Shown: positions 8,784 through 16,984, numbered from the stretch's first letter. The stretch is 64,000 nucleotides of DNA from Tritrichomonas musculus (GCA_039105265.1 JAPFFF010000005.1:7425501-7489500), one strand, 5' to 3'. Notes: a model not told the origin generated them from the letters alone. Numbers and translations are program-made.

Positions 8784-9527
8784 TTAAGTAACGATTTTAA
8801 GTGATATACCATATTTAATGAATGTTGAATATATATCATTGTAAGCATACTTCATGTCTTCAGTTTTGCCATCTTTAGTGATTAATATTTTTGCAACTTT
8901 GATGAATTTTGAGGAAGAAGCAGAGCAACCACATCCAACATCTGAATCATCAATAACTAACTCAACTTTATCACATTCAGTTAACAATTTAATCATATCC
9001 ATTAATAGTTTACTATTGCATACAAGATATGAATTAATTTTCAATGGATTAAGCTCATACATCTGAACAATCATTTCGAGGAATTTATTCTTCTTCTCTA
9101 ACGAATCAAGTTCAAGACTTAAATCTATGAGTCCTTGAGATCTTTGATCCAGCGAAGCTTCCTGAGCTAAACGGAATGGTTTGTTTATTGGAGGTTGAGA
9201 TGGAGATTGAGATTCTTCCTGTGTCATCATCGGAGGGACAAAGTCCTTGGAACGAAGTTCCGTATACATAGTTTGACCAACATTTGGAGACTCCGTTGGT
9301 TGGCTCGCTTTGGTAAAATTTACGTTTTGATTTAAGGAATCTTTAGCTTCCGGAGTTCTACTCCACGGTTGAACATTCGGGTAAAGTGGAATTGATTGAG
9401 CTCTTGATGGACATCGTTGAGGAGGCTTGATGTTTATATTAACGTTTGTATTTTGCTCTTGCTTAATTGTATTATTAGTATCTGTCTCTGATGACAGAAT
9501 TCTAGCTTGCCTTAATGTGTTTGCCAT
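8784..9527 (-). CDS. Maverick hypothetical protein with disordered Pro/Gln/Ser-rich N-half
   Basis: A 247-residue protein ending one base from the fibre gene stop (convergent). Residues 1-125 are low in hydrophobics and rich in Pro, Gln, Ser and Asn; residues 130-247 look globular with alternating helices and strands and a Cys pair (VGCGCSASSS). No known motif. On the DNA level the disordered half carries a run of small perfect inverted repeats (for example GGAACgaaGTTCC at 9249-9261 and GGAGttctaCTCC at 9352-9364). It shares a 46-bp divergent promoter with the paralogue B peptide, suggesting co-expression with virion components. Role unknown. Confidence 0.6.
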   Translation of the reverse strand: MANTLRQARILSSETDTNNTIKQEQNTNVNINIKPPQRCPSRAQSIPLYPNVQPWSRTPEAKDSLNQNVNFTKASQPTESPNVGQTMYTELRSKDFVPPMMTQEESQSPSQPPINKPFRLAQEASLDQRSQGLIDLSLELDSLEKKNKFLEMIVQMYELNPLKINSYLVCNSKLLMDMIKLLTECDKVELVIDDSDVGCGCSASSSKFIKVAKILITKDGKTEDMKYAYNDIYSTFIKYGISLKIVT

Positions 9528-9573
9528 TTCTTTTAATTAAAAATCATCATTAATGGGTTTTTATAATTAGCAA

Positions 9574-9813
9574 ATGGCTTTTGGCAGTTGGTTCAAGAAG
9601 TTAGGCCAGAAGATTAAGAAAGGATTTAAAGACTTCGCTGATGGATTCAAACATGGATGGAATAAAACTAAATCAGTCCTAGAGAAAGTACCAGTAATCG
9701 GAAATGTGGCTAAAGTTATTCCCAAATTCAATAACAAAAATAATCCTGTGTCTAAACATTTTGGTGGTGATGGATACGTTAAATTTGATGATAATGGTAA
9801 TGTACTTAGTTAG
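9574..9813 (+). CDS. Membrane-active-looking virion peptide, paralogue B (MAFGSWFKKLG family)
   Basis: A 79-residue protein beginning MAFGSWFKKLGQKIKKGF, the same N-terminal amphipathic helix as the protein at 2260-2550, with a second basic amphipathic stretch (residues 20-45) and a short acidic Gly-containing tail. Unlike paralogue A it lacks the Gly/Ala hydrophobic stretch. The ATG lies in TTTTTATAATTAGCAAATG, a form of the element's promoter block. Its stop overlaps by four bases the end of the convergent gene at 9810. A minor capsid or genome-binding peptide processed during maturation is one possibility; this is inference from charge and size. Confidence 0.6.
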   Translation: MAFGSWFKKLGQKIKKGFKDFADGFKHGWNKTKSVLEKVPVIGNVAKVIPKFNNKNNPVSKHFGGDGYVKFDDNGNVLS

Positions 9814-10094
9814 TAAAGATGTTTGACAGCTCTATTCAATAATTGACGTACTTTCATACAGTGATCATATTTTTGTTGAATTCGTGCCCTTTGGGCTAGA
9901 CGCTTTACGTCCTGACGTTGAAGTTTAGCTTTATCAGTTAAGGGCTCAGGTTTACTTAATACTTTACGATAGTATTGAAGTCTTGAACTAATGGCTTTCA
10001 ATGTTGGTGTAGCAAATGTTTTTCGTTCATGACGTTGCTTCAAGGGCGGTAAACTATTACCATGGTTCTCTGAACCGTGAACGGAGTTCTTCAT
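9810..10094 (-). CDS. Small basic Maverick protein
   Basis: A 94-residue Arg/Lys-rich protein (several RR/KR pairs, helical from about residue 30) without acidic or hydrophobic stretches, compatible with nucleic-acid binding such as a core or condensing protein. No family recognised. It starts from the promoter box CACTAACGAAATTTAATG seen, with small changes, in front of the polymerase and the 66-residue gene. The coding DNA carries several perfect mini-hairpins (GCCCtttGGGC at 9886-9896, GGTAAactaTTACC at 10048-10061, CATGGTTC/GAACCGTG at 10061-10079). Confidence 0.55.
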   Translation of the reverse strand: MKNSVHGSENHGNSLPPLKQRHERKTFATPTLKAISSRLQYYRKVLSKPEPLTDKAKLQRQDVKRLAQRARIQQKYDHCMKVRQLLNRAVKHLY

Positions 10095-10165
10095 TAAATT
10101 TCGTTAGTGATAAACATATATTTTTATCATAAATGATCTCCCTTTATTTTTGCATGAATTTAAAC

Positions 10166-10276
10166 ATGGAGGGAGTAAGTGAGGAGGCTTCGCCGGAAAA
10201 TCTTTCAGATTTTGAGTCCAATAGGACGACGGAACGTCTGAGAACAATTATGATGAATTATATGAAAACGCTATGA
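10166..10276 (+). CDS. 36-residue leader frame overlapping the integrase start
   Basis: An ATG at 10166 sits directly after a TATTTTT promoter block (10146-10168) and opens a 36-residue acidic frame (MEGVSEEASPENLSDFES...). Its TGA overlaps the integrase ATG as ATGA at 10273-10276, the arrangement used for termination-reinitiation. It may be an upstream frame controlling integrase translation, or the true N-terminus joined by a frameshift. Four consecutive perfect hairpins lie inside it. Expression is unproven. Confidence 0.4.
   Translation: MEGVSEEASPENLSDFESNRTTERLRTIMMNYMKTL
10186..10238. repeat. Chain of four perfect mini-hairpins upstream of integrase
   Basis: In direct succession: GGCttcGCC (10186-10194), AAAATCTttcAGATTTT (10197-10213), GTCCaataGGAC (10216-10227) and GACGgaaCGTC (10228-10238). 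The stretch is GC-richer than its surroundings. Confidence 0.7.
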
Positions 10277-11697
10277 GTGACTTAATATCAAAAATATATA
10301 CAAGGAAGAATAGACTAACATTAAAGCAAGCATGTGCGTTGAAATCAATGAGAGATTTAATTGAAGAAGATCAGAAAGACATTTATGATTATTACATTGA
10401 AGAATACAATAAACGCTTCAACGTAAACGTATCAGATGGAGGAAGGCGTAAATACAATACATTTTCGAATAGACTTAATGACTTAATAGCTGCTAATCCT
10501 AATGATTTGTATTCATTTGATGACTTCAAAGAGATCACAAAAGATTGGAATAAAGGTAAAAATAAATCGATTGAACGTTGGTATGATGAATATAATGATA
10601 GATTATTAAAGATACCCGGCAAACCAATCAGATATGAAGAAACACCATTAACTGGATTAATTGGATTTAAGGGTAGGGATAAAGTTAATGCAATTAAGTT
10701 AAATCTCTATCCGACTGGAGGCCTGAATTCAGCTGAATACACTCGTCAATACTTTCCATTGAAGTCGAATAAGAAGAAGTATCAATTACATAAAGTTGCG
10801 AGTAGAGATACATGGATGATTGATTTAATGATTTGCAGTAAATTAACGTACTTAGTAATGATTAACGTTAATACTAAATATTTATGTGTTGAATTAACGA
10901 ATATTGAATTGGGAAGCACTGGTACTGTCAGTAGAACTGGTAAATCAACGTTGTGCTACTTGAGAGCATTAAAGAAGATCATTGATAAAGGCATTAAGGT
11001 TAGATATTTGTGTGGAGATGGTGAAGGTGCATTTACGTCAAAATTGGTGAAGAAGAAAAAGAGCAAGGATTTAGTTGAAGGAACGTCTGACGAGAATGAT
11101 ATCCTTTCAGGATCTGAGCCTTTGGCAAACACAGCAAACGACTTTTATGACAAACATGGAATTCAATTCATTAGTGTACCAAGACAGATGAAAGGAGTTT
11201 ATCCAGAATTTATGAAGAAAGAACAACGAGCTGCATCAAAGACTCAACCTCTACACAGTAGTTTAGGAATCATAGATAGAGTCATTAGAAGTATTAGAGA
11301 TATGGCATATGTGATGAAAGTTGGAGTAATTACACCGATTGTAATGAATGAAATTGTTAGACAGTATAACTATTCACCACATAAAGGATTAAGTAAGTGG
11401 GCAGGTTTTAGTGTATCACCTAAAATGGTTAATGATGATCCTGATTTGGAAGAGTATATTGTTAGGAAAATATGTCAAGCTAATTGGGAAATAATGAATA
11501 GCGAAGGATTTAGAATTAATGATGGCGTTGAGGTTAAAGTTTATAACGACGTTGATAAAATGATGAAACGAAGGACGATTTTGCAACCCGGTAAACATAA
11601 AGTTAATGGATTCAAGAATGGTTTGTATGAAATTGTTAACGAAAATGGACAAAAACAAATGATGCCTCGTTATCGATTAGCATTTATGTATGAGTGA
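10273..11697 (+). CDS. Polinton integrase (retroviral-type, RNase H fold)
   Basis: A 474-residue integrase that would insert the linear element. The core shows TWMIDLM with acid D184, then LCGDGEGAF with acid D249, and HSSLGIIDRVIRSIRD where D335 occupies the place of the usual catalytic Glu. Spacing between the second and third acids is about 85 residues instead of the roughly 35 common in retroviral integrases, because a Lys-rich and acidic linker (about residues 262-295) is inserted; that linker is encoded by three perfect mini-hairpins at 11084-11126. The C-terminal 90 residues resemble a chromo/SH3-like beta domain (VEVKVYNDVDKMMKRRTILQPGKHKV). The last 14 bases overlap the end of the polymerase gene on the other strand. 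Family call is firm; the third-acid assignment is inference. Confidence 0.85.
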   Translation: MSDLISKIYTRKNRLTLKQACALKSMRDLIEEDQKDIYDYYIEEYNKRFNVNVSDGGRRKYNTFSNRLNDLIAANPNDLYSFDDFKEITKDWNKGKNKSIERWYDEYNDRLLKIPGKPIRYEETPLTGLIGFKGRDKVNAIKLNLYPTGGLNSAEYTRQYFPLKSNKKKYQLHKVASRDTWMIDLMICSKLTYLVMINVNTKYLCVELTNIELGSTGTVSRTGKSTLCYLRALKKIIDKGIKVRYLCGDGEGAFTSKLVKKKKSKDLVEGTSDENDILSGSEPLANTANDFYDKHGIQFISVPRQMKGVYPEFMKKEQRAASKTQPLHSSLGIIDRVIRSIRDMAYVMKVGVITPIVMNEIVRQYNYSPHKGLSKWAGFSVSPKMVNDDPDLEEYIVRKICQANWEIMNSEGFRINDGVEVKVYNDVDKMMKRRTILQPGKHKVNGFKNGLYEIVNENGQKQMMPRYRLAFMYE

Positions 11698-14600
11698 AAT
11701 AATCATCACGATTGCCTTCATCATATGTAGTTTTGATTGTGCGTTGGAATTGTTTAACAGTTGAGACAGTCATATTTTTGTTCATTGAGAAGCATGGTTG
11801 ACCTTGAGTTAAATCAAACGTTTGTGAATTACCATCAAAGATAGATTGATATAAAGACATTACGTCGCCATCAGCGGCATGTTTAATTGAATTCTGAGTT
11901 AATCCTTTACCACGAATCACATAATCGATTTCATTTGATGAGTCAGTAATTTTGTGTACATACATCTTCTTCATGAGGAAGTAAGCTTCAACAGAGTAAG
12001 GCATTTCATTATGGTTATTAATTGATGGAAAGTCACAATGGAAGTTACCTAAGTTAGTTCCAATGAGTTCACGATTGTATTTTTCACGAAATCCATTTTG
12101 AAGAATCTCTAAATCAGGACACTCGATCATAAATGAATCAGTATCTTGGTAGTATATGTGACAACCGAGATCATATGCGAGACACATTACTTCATTCATT
12201 ATACGTTTGGACATTGAAAGAACTTGAATACCCAGTAATGAAAAGTTGAAGTGTTTGTCAATTGGTTTTAATGTTCGTACTGCATGAATGTTTGAATTAG
12301 CGATTTGCATAACATCAGTGATTTTGTAATAATTTTTGAACCAATACTTCTCTAACTTACTGATATCATCAAAGTACTTGTAATCTTTCTCAACAGGACG
12401 CTCAATCGTTTTGCCATAGCATGAATTCATAATTAATTTGTACAATTGTTGAAGAGGATTATGTTGCTTCTTGTATTCCAAACGTTTATTGAATATCTTA
12501 CGAATTTCATCTTGAATGCGGTAATCTCTTGCACCAGGCCAATAATAACCACGGATTAATTCAAACTCAATCTTCTGGAATTCAATGAGATCCTCTAAAG
12601 TAATGTTATCAACGACCATATTAACGGTTTCACCAGGGGCAAGATTATCGTCATTGATATTGAGTCCTTTATCTTTACGAACAATTAATGGAAATGGATA
12701 ATGCTTGTTAACTTTAGTAATCTTGATTTCAACAATGTATGCACCTTGTTTGGAGAGGAATTCAAGATTCAATTGGTTGGGCTTAATGACTTCAGGTCTA
12801 CCTTCAACAGTATATAATCTTGCCATTGCGGATGGATATAATGATACAGCATCGAAATCGCTTAATGGTTTAGTTGTATGCCATTTCTTATTGTAAGCAG
12901 TCATGCATCTTCCACCGTATACAGCATGTGAACAGAATTTACGAACATGTCCGCCAATCTTGTAAAGGTTTTTGTTAGGATAATAGACTCGTTGATTGAA
13001 GACTTCATTAGCGAGAGATGAAATGGAAACATATTTGAATGGATCAATGTTGAAGTCTTTGATGAAACCTTGACGAAATGCATTAAAGCCAAGTCTTAAA
13101 ATGTTTACATCTTGTTGACAATAGAATGAAGCATATTTCCACATATCAAAGTGATTTGCATCAATGCGACAGTTAGGTATCTTATCAATGTTTGTGTTGA
13201 AGAGTTTGTAATCAGCGTCAGTCCATTGTTTGTCTTCATTTAATCCAGCTTCATTAATGACTCCTTTGTTTGAGGATAATCGTTCAAGTGTGTAATACTT
13301 GTATGGAAAGATTTCTTTTTGGATGTTTGGTATGTCAAACATTTGTGGCAATTGTGAAAGCTTGCATGAAAGAATCGGTAATGAATCCTTGAAATGAAGA
13401 ATCTTCTTGTTGTATCTAATGTCAGCCTTCATTGTTTTTGTGCCTTTAATGATTGAACTAGTGATTCCAAATTGTGCAAGCATTCTAATGTCATACGCTA
13501 AGTTATGGAAATAGATGACTGCATTATCTGGTAAGAAGTTGAGTAATTGAACGTTACAATTTTCACCATGGAATTCTTTATTAACTTTACCGTTTTGAGA
13601 TTGAAGTACACACATGAATGGTTTATGAATGTCACCAGATACGTCAGCTTCGAAGTCAGCATACCAATATGTAGGATCTTTGTGGGATAAGGCTTTGCCG
13701 GGCCCATGGCCTGAAGTGGATGATTTCTTTTTATGATTGTCAGGTTTAATGAGTTGAGTACATGTTTTAGGATTGTATTCTAAATCGATGTTTGAAATAT
13801 CTGAATCAATTTCATTATAGAATACTGTGTTAAGAATTCTGCATTGACCATAAGTGATTGGAGTGAATATATTTTGTTTGAATAATTCACGAACTAAATT
13901 TGAGGATGAAATGAAATAACGAGCTGGACGCCATTTACCATCTTTTAATTCTTTATCTAATGTACCAGCTTTAGCGTTTCCTAAATGTTTAATGTAATAT
14001 GTGCTGAATGGAGTTTTCTCTTCAATGAAGTAATGATTTTCATAAACGTTGAATGTATGAGTACGATTTGGTTTTGCATTTTCGTCACCCATGAATGATT
14101 TACGTTTACCAGCTTTATATGATTGAACAGTTGCTTTCTTTCGTTTAGCGTCTTCATTAATGTATGTCAAATGAATCTTAATATGAAATTCTTCACAAAT
14201 GGAATTGATTGATGACTGAGATAAATATCTGTTATTAATTCTTAATCTCATGAGATTCAAATCGTTTTCACTATAGCATCCAGTTTGTTTAAGTGCATAA
14301 ATGAAACAGCAATCGTTTAATTCATCACGTTGTTTACCATCTTCATTAACGAGTTTATCGAATATCTGTAATCGTTGCAAGTATTTAATGATTTGTTTAT
14401 TGATATTGTGTTTGACTAAGTAATGAAAGAATGAACCACCTACATCATTGTGACCATCAACATCAATCAATTTAGTAAATTGTAATGCAGAAAAGAATGA
14501 CCAATCAGGTAACTCTTCACCACCGTTTTCATAAAAGTATTCAGGAGGTTTTGTATCCATATCGAATATGAAACTTTGTTCATTAAACTTATTCATTAAT

Positions 14601-15466
14601 TTGTTGTAATTTTCCGACTTGAATGGAAAACTTCGCCATTGACCATTAACGTTATATCGAATCATGTATTTACTGGTAATCGGTAATGAATCAATATGTT
14701 CAGCAAAGAATTGTTTGAGTAATGGAAACATTAATTCTCTTCCTAATTGATTAAGTTGTTCAAAATCAATGGTCCAATCTGTTGGTGAAGTTTCGAGTTG
14801 CTCCATGATATCATTAACGATTTGTTGTTGTTCATCTTTATGTTTTTCATTGAATTCTTTCCATTGTTTGAAGGATTTAATGGTCATTGCATTAAGTTCT
14901 TTTGGTGTAAATAATTCATCAATTGATTCGTCATCGTTGTTGGATGGTCTTGAATGAAATTGAGTGAAGTCATTTTGATGTTGCATTAATTGTGAAAGGA
15001 ATGATTGATCACGTTTATGCAAATCACGATTGAACTTCAATTGTAATTGTTGACGATTGAAATCATGAAAGGGATCATTGATTTTGGGTAAACGTTTGAG
15101 CTTGTTGAAGAATGATGTGTCAGAATCAATGTATTTCTTTGGTTGTTTTGGATGTTTTGGTGCATGAGGTAAAGGTAATTGTTTGATTAATGGTTGAGGT
15201 TGAATGTTCATTAACGATTCCCAGTGAGCGTCCGCAGATTTGACACCTTTGATGAAATAGTAGATAGCATTGAAGTCTTCATAATCTCCATCATAATTGT
15301 ATTTATCTAATAGTTCATCAGCAATTTCATCATTTAAATCATTTCTTAATTGATTTTCATTATTGTCGTAAGCTGATAGAATTTCATTTAAATCATCATT
15401 AGAGTCGGTAATTAAATTATACAATTCAACTATTTTATCTAATGGCGCATCATATATTGTTGTCAT
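11684..15466 (-). CDS. Protein-primed family B DNA polymerase of the Maverick
   Basis: A 1260-residue polymerase. The exonuclease domain starts with YADFEAD (D604, E606) followed by the FHNLAYDIRML Exo II block; the polymerase domain has DFDAVSLYPSA (D872), NSCYGKTIERP, and the active-site YYQDTDSF (D1108, D1110). It replicates the linear element by protein priming, as in other Polintons. The first 600 residues are an unusually long extension; within it, NDCCFIYALKQTG (Cys386/387) and ENHYFIEE (His478) resemble the Cys and His blocks of papain/OTU-like peptidases. The linker just before Exo I (GHGPGKALS) is encoded by clustered hairpins at 13691-13711. The start carries the CACCAACGAAAAATAAATG promoter box. 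Confidence 0.93.
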   Translation of the reverse strand: MTTIYDAPLDKIVELYNLITDSNDDLNEILSAYDNNENQLRNDLNDEIADELLDKYNYDGDYEDFNAIYYFIKGVKSADAHWESLMNIQPQPLIKQLPLPHAPKHPKQPKKYIDSDTSFFNKLKRLPKINDPFHDFNRQQLQLKFNRDLHKRDQSFLSQLMQHQNDFTQFHSRPSNNDDESIDELFTPKELNAMTIKSFKQWKEFNEKHKDEQQQIVNDIMEQLETSPTDWTIDFEQLNQLGRELMFPLLKQFFAEHIDSLPITSKYMIRYNVNGQWRSFPFKSENYNKLMNKFNEQSFIFDMDTKPPEYFYENGGEELPDWSFFSALQFTKLIDVDGHNDVGGSFFHYLVKHNINKQIIKYLQRLQIFDKLVNEDGKQRDELNDCCFIYALKQTGCYSENDLNLMRLRINNRYLSQSSINSICEEFHIKIHLTYINEDAKRKKATVQSYKAGKRKSFMGDENAKPNRTHTFNVYENHYFIEEKTPFSTYYIKHLGNAKAGTLDKELKDGKWRPARYFISSSNLVRELFKQNIFTPITYGQCRILNTVFYNEIDSDISNIDLEYNPKTCTQLIKPDNHKKKSSTSGHGPGKALSHKDPTYWYADFEADVSGDIHKPFMCVLQSQNGKVNKEFHGENCNVQLLNFLPDNAVIYFHNLAYDIRMLAQFGITSSIIKGTKTMKADIRYNKKILHFKDSLPILSCKLSQLPQMFDIPNIQKEIFPYKYYTLERLSSNKGVINEAGLNEDKQWTDADYKLFNTNIDKIPNCRIDANHFDMWKYASFYCQQDVNILRLGFNAFRQGFIKDFNIDPFKYVSISSLANEVFNQRVYYPNKNLYKIGGHVRKFCSHAVYGGRCMTAYNKKWHTTKPLSDFDAVSLYPSAMARLYTVEGRPEVIKPNQLNLEFLSKQGAYIVEIKITKVNKHYPFPLIVRKDKGLNINDDNLAPGETVNMVVDNITLEDLIEFQKIEFELIRGYYWPGARDYRIQDEIRKIFNKRLEYKKQHNPLQQLYKLIMNSCYGKTIERPVEKDYKYFDDISKLEKYWFKNYYKITDVMQIANSNIHAVRTLKPIDKHFNFSLLGIQVLSMSKRIMNEVMCLAYDLGCHIYYQDTDSFMIECPDLEILQNGFREKYNRELIGTNLGNFHCDFPSINNHNEMPYSVEAYFLMKKMYVHKITDSSNEIDYVIRGKGLTQNSIKHAADGDVMSLYQSIFDGNSQTFDLTQGQPCFSMNKNMTVSTVKQFQRTIKTTYDEGNRDDYFTHT

Positions 15467-15495
15467 TTATTTTTCGTTGGTGATAAAAATTATTA
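15464..15495 (-). promoter_or_regulatory. Maverick promoter block of the polymerase gene
   Basis: On the minus strand AATTTTTATCACCAACGAAAAATAAATG. The core TATCACCAACGAAAAA is identical to that at 16073-16090 before the 66-residue gene and almost identical to TATCACTAACGAAA before the gene starting at 10094. Confidence 0.55.
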
Positions 15496-15874
15496 TAGAT
15501 AAAAATATATTAACATTAAATTAATTTTGTCATAAAAATTTTTACATAAATGACATGTTAAATGAAATAAATAAATGGATGTAATAAATTAAATAACGAA
15601 CTTTCCATTTTTGTGTGAGTATTCAATAATAAAATTTTATGGAATTGAATGAGTATTCAATTATGGAGATGCCAAAAAATTTGAGAGGCTATTGAATCTT
15701 AAAATTTTAATGAAATTGAATGCATTGAAAAATCCCAGATCTGCAGATTTTAATTCAATTTTTACAGATTTGTCAAGATTTACTGATTTACGGATTTACA
15801 GATTTGACAAGATTTACGGATTTACAGATTTGACAAGATTTACGGATTTATGAATGAAAAAATAACGAATTCAA
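15496..15874. other. Maverick non-coding segment with 26-bp minisatellite
   Basis: No gene seen. Positions 15765-15850 hold about three copies of a 26-bp unit, GATTTGACAAGATTTACGGA plus TTTACA, the first copy degenerate. The segment 15600-15720 is AT-rich with repeated GAGTATTCAAT words. The location suggests subterminal repeat DNA. Confidence 0.6.
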
Positions 15875-16075
15875 TTAAAACATATACATTGATAGTTCAG
15901 TCTTTAGTGATTTCATTAATTTACGAGTCTTTTTGATTTCATTAGTCCAGTATAAACGCTTTCTCATTGAATGACTTTCATTGAAATTACATATATATTC
16001 ACACATTTGATTTTGGCATTTAACGATTTCATTAAATAAAACATTTATTCTTTCATTAACTTTCTCAAATGTCAT
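15875..16075 (-). CDS. 66-residue Maverick protein nearest the terminus
   Basis: A small helical, charged protein (MTFEKVNERINVLFNEIV...KSLKTELSMYMF). The open frame continues upstream to 16156, but I place the start at 16075 because the promoter box TTATCACCAACGAAAAAATG runs straight into this ATG. No motif recognised. In protein-primed elements the gene beside the terminus can encode the terminal protein or a terminus-binding factor, but nothing in the sequence proves this. Confidence 0.5.
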   Translation of the reverse strand: MTFEKVNERINVLFNEIVKCQNQMCEYICNFNESHSMRKRLYWTNEIKKTRKLMKSLKTELSMYMF

Positions 16076-16187
16076 TTTTTCGTTGGTGATAAAATAAATT
16101 CTAACACTAATTCTTTCATTAATTCCAAAATTAAATATAACATTCAAATCATGCATAAATTATTCATTCGTTTGTCATTTCTCAAAA

Positions 16188-16227
16188 GTTACTAGACGGA
16201 AGGGGTTTAGCCCTTCTGGCTAGTAAC
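16188..16227. repeat. Terminal hairpin at the Maverick right end
   Basis: GTTACTAGACGGAAGGG (16188-16204) and CCCTTCTGGCTAGTAAC (16211-16227) pair over 15 of 17 positions with a six-base loop. It lies 8 bp inside the inferred end, within the presumed terminal inverted repeat. Confidence 0.75.
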
Positions 16228-16235
16228 TGTATACT

Positions 16236-16380
16236 ACTTATAACAAAATATTACATCATCTTTTTAATATCATTAAAATAATGATGATTGAAAAAAAAAA
16301 AATTTTCATTTTTATGTTAATGCCAGTCTATCTTTCAATGATTCAGTTTGTTTTATAATGGTGATGGAATTGAAGAGTAT
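16236..16380. pseudogene. Host relics: Sel1-gene flank and kinase C-terminus fragment
   Basis: Immediately outside the Maverick, AATATTACATCATCTTTTTA plus the following bases match the Sel1 relic's 3' flank at 17628-17660. At 16312-16348 on the minus strand QTESLKDRLALT plus stop repeats the end of the LRR-kinase gene (ALKDRLALT, 18180-18210). At 16355-16377 GGTGATGGAATTGAAGAG is a Sel1-repeat word. These are duplicated scraps, not genes. Confidence 0.6.
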
Positions 16381-16984
16381 ATAAAGATAAAGGAAAAATA
16401 TGTCGACGAAGGATAAAACTGTCGACCCAAGAAATAGGATTAGAATCGAAAGTTATAACTTTTAACATATGCATGATTGTATCCAAACATCGTAATTCAA
16501 TAATGCAATATTAGTTTTCACTTTCATATTTGAAGTTATGAAAATGGAGTAATTGAATGACAAAGTTAATCATGTCGACTCAAGCTCTATGGTTAAGATA
16601 TTTTATATTTAACGAGCATTTTAAATATAACTTTTGATTAGCTATTATTTTATTTATTTAAATATTTAAAAAATGCTTCTTTAAAATATGGATTTTTCTA
16701 TATATGAAAAAGTGATCATTATCGCTAAAAAGTATACTTTATCGCAAAAAAAATTTCTTTTTATAAAAAGGTCTATATTTTTCATTAAATTTGCCCGCCA
16801 AATTTTTGTGAGTAAAACCATTTTGCATTATTATATCAGTTTTTCGGAAAACTAAATGAGCAAATATATAGAGCTAACAAATGCATATTTATATTCATTT
16901 TTATTAAGAATTGATATTAATCACAAAGCTTGGGTCGATACATTTTTCCTTTGTCGACTATTTTTTCCTTTATCTTTATCTATA
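16381..16984. mobile_element. MITE-like element with about 52-bp inverted repeats
   Basis: The left end (16381-16431, ATAAAGATAAAGGAAAAATA then GTCGAC-containing sequence, ending CCCAAG) is repeated inverted at 16929-16984 with a few mismatches and indels, keeping the GTCGAC words and the CTTGGGTCGA boundary. No coding frame of note lies inside. It interrupts a Sel1-type word, so it inserted into an already duplicated gene relic. The superfamily is not clear; a TA-rich duplication is possible at both edges. Confidence 0.6.

Larger units (their letters stand above)
1..16235. mobile_element. Maverick/Polinton virus-like transposon, right-hand part
   Basis: The block contains the hallmark Polinton set: packaging ATPase, double jelly-roll capsid protein, retroviral-type integrase and protein-primed family B DNA polymerase, with small virion-like proteins on both strands and almost no intergenic space. 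The left end lies outside the window. The right end is placed at 16235 (or 16238) because host-like sequence related to 17620-17660 resumes near 16236-16241, and because the sequence read inward from this edge begins AGTATACAG, fitting the 5'-AG terminus known for Polintons. No Ulp1-type protease gene is seen in this part. All large frames are open, so the copy looks recent and possibly functional. The exact end is inference until a left TIR and a 6-bp duplication are found. Confidence 0.9.
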
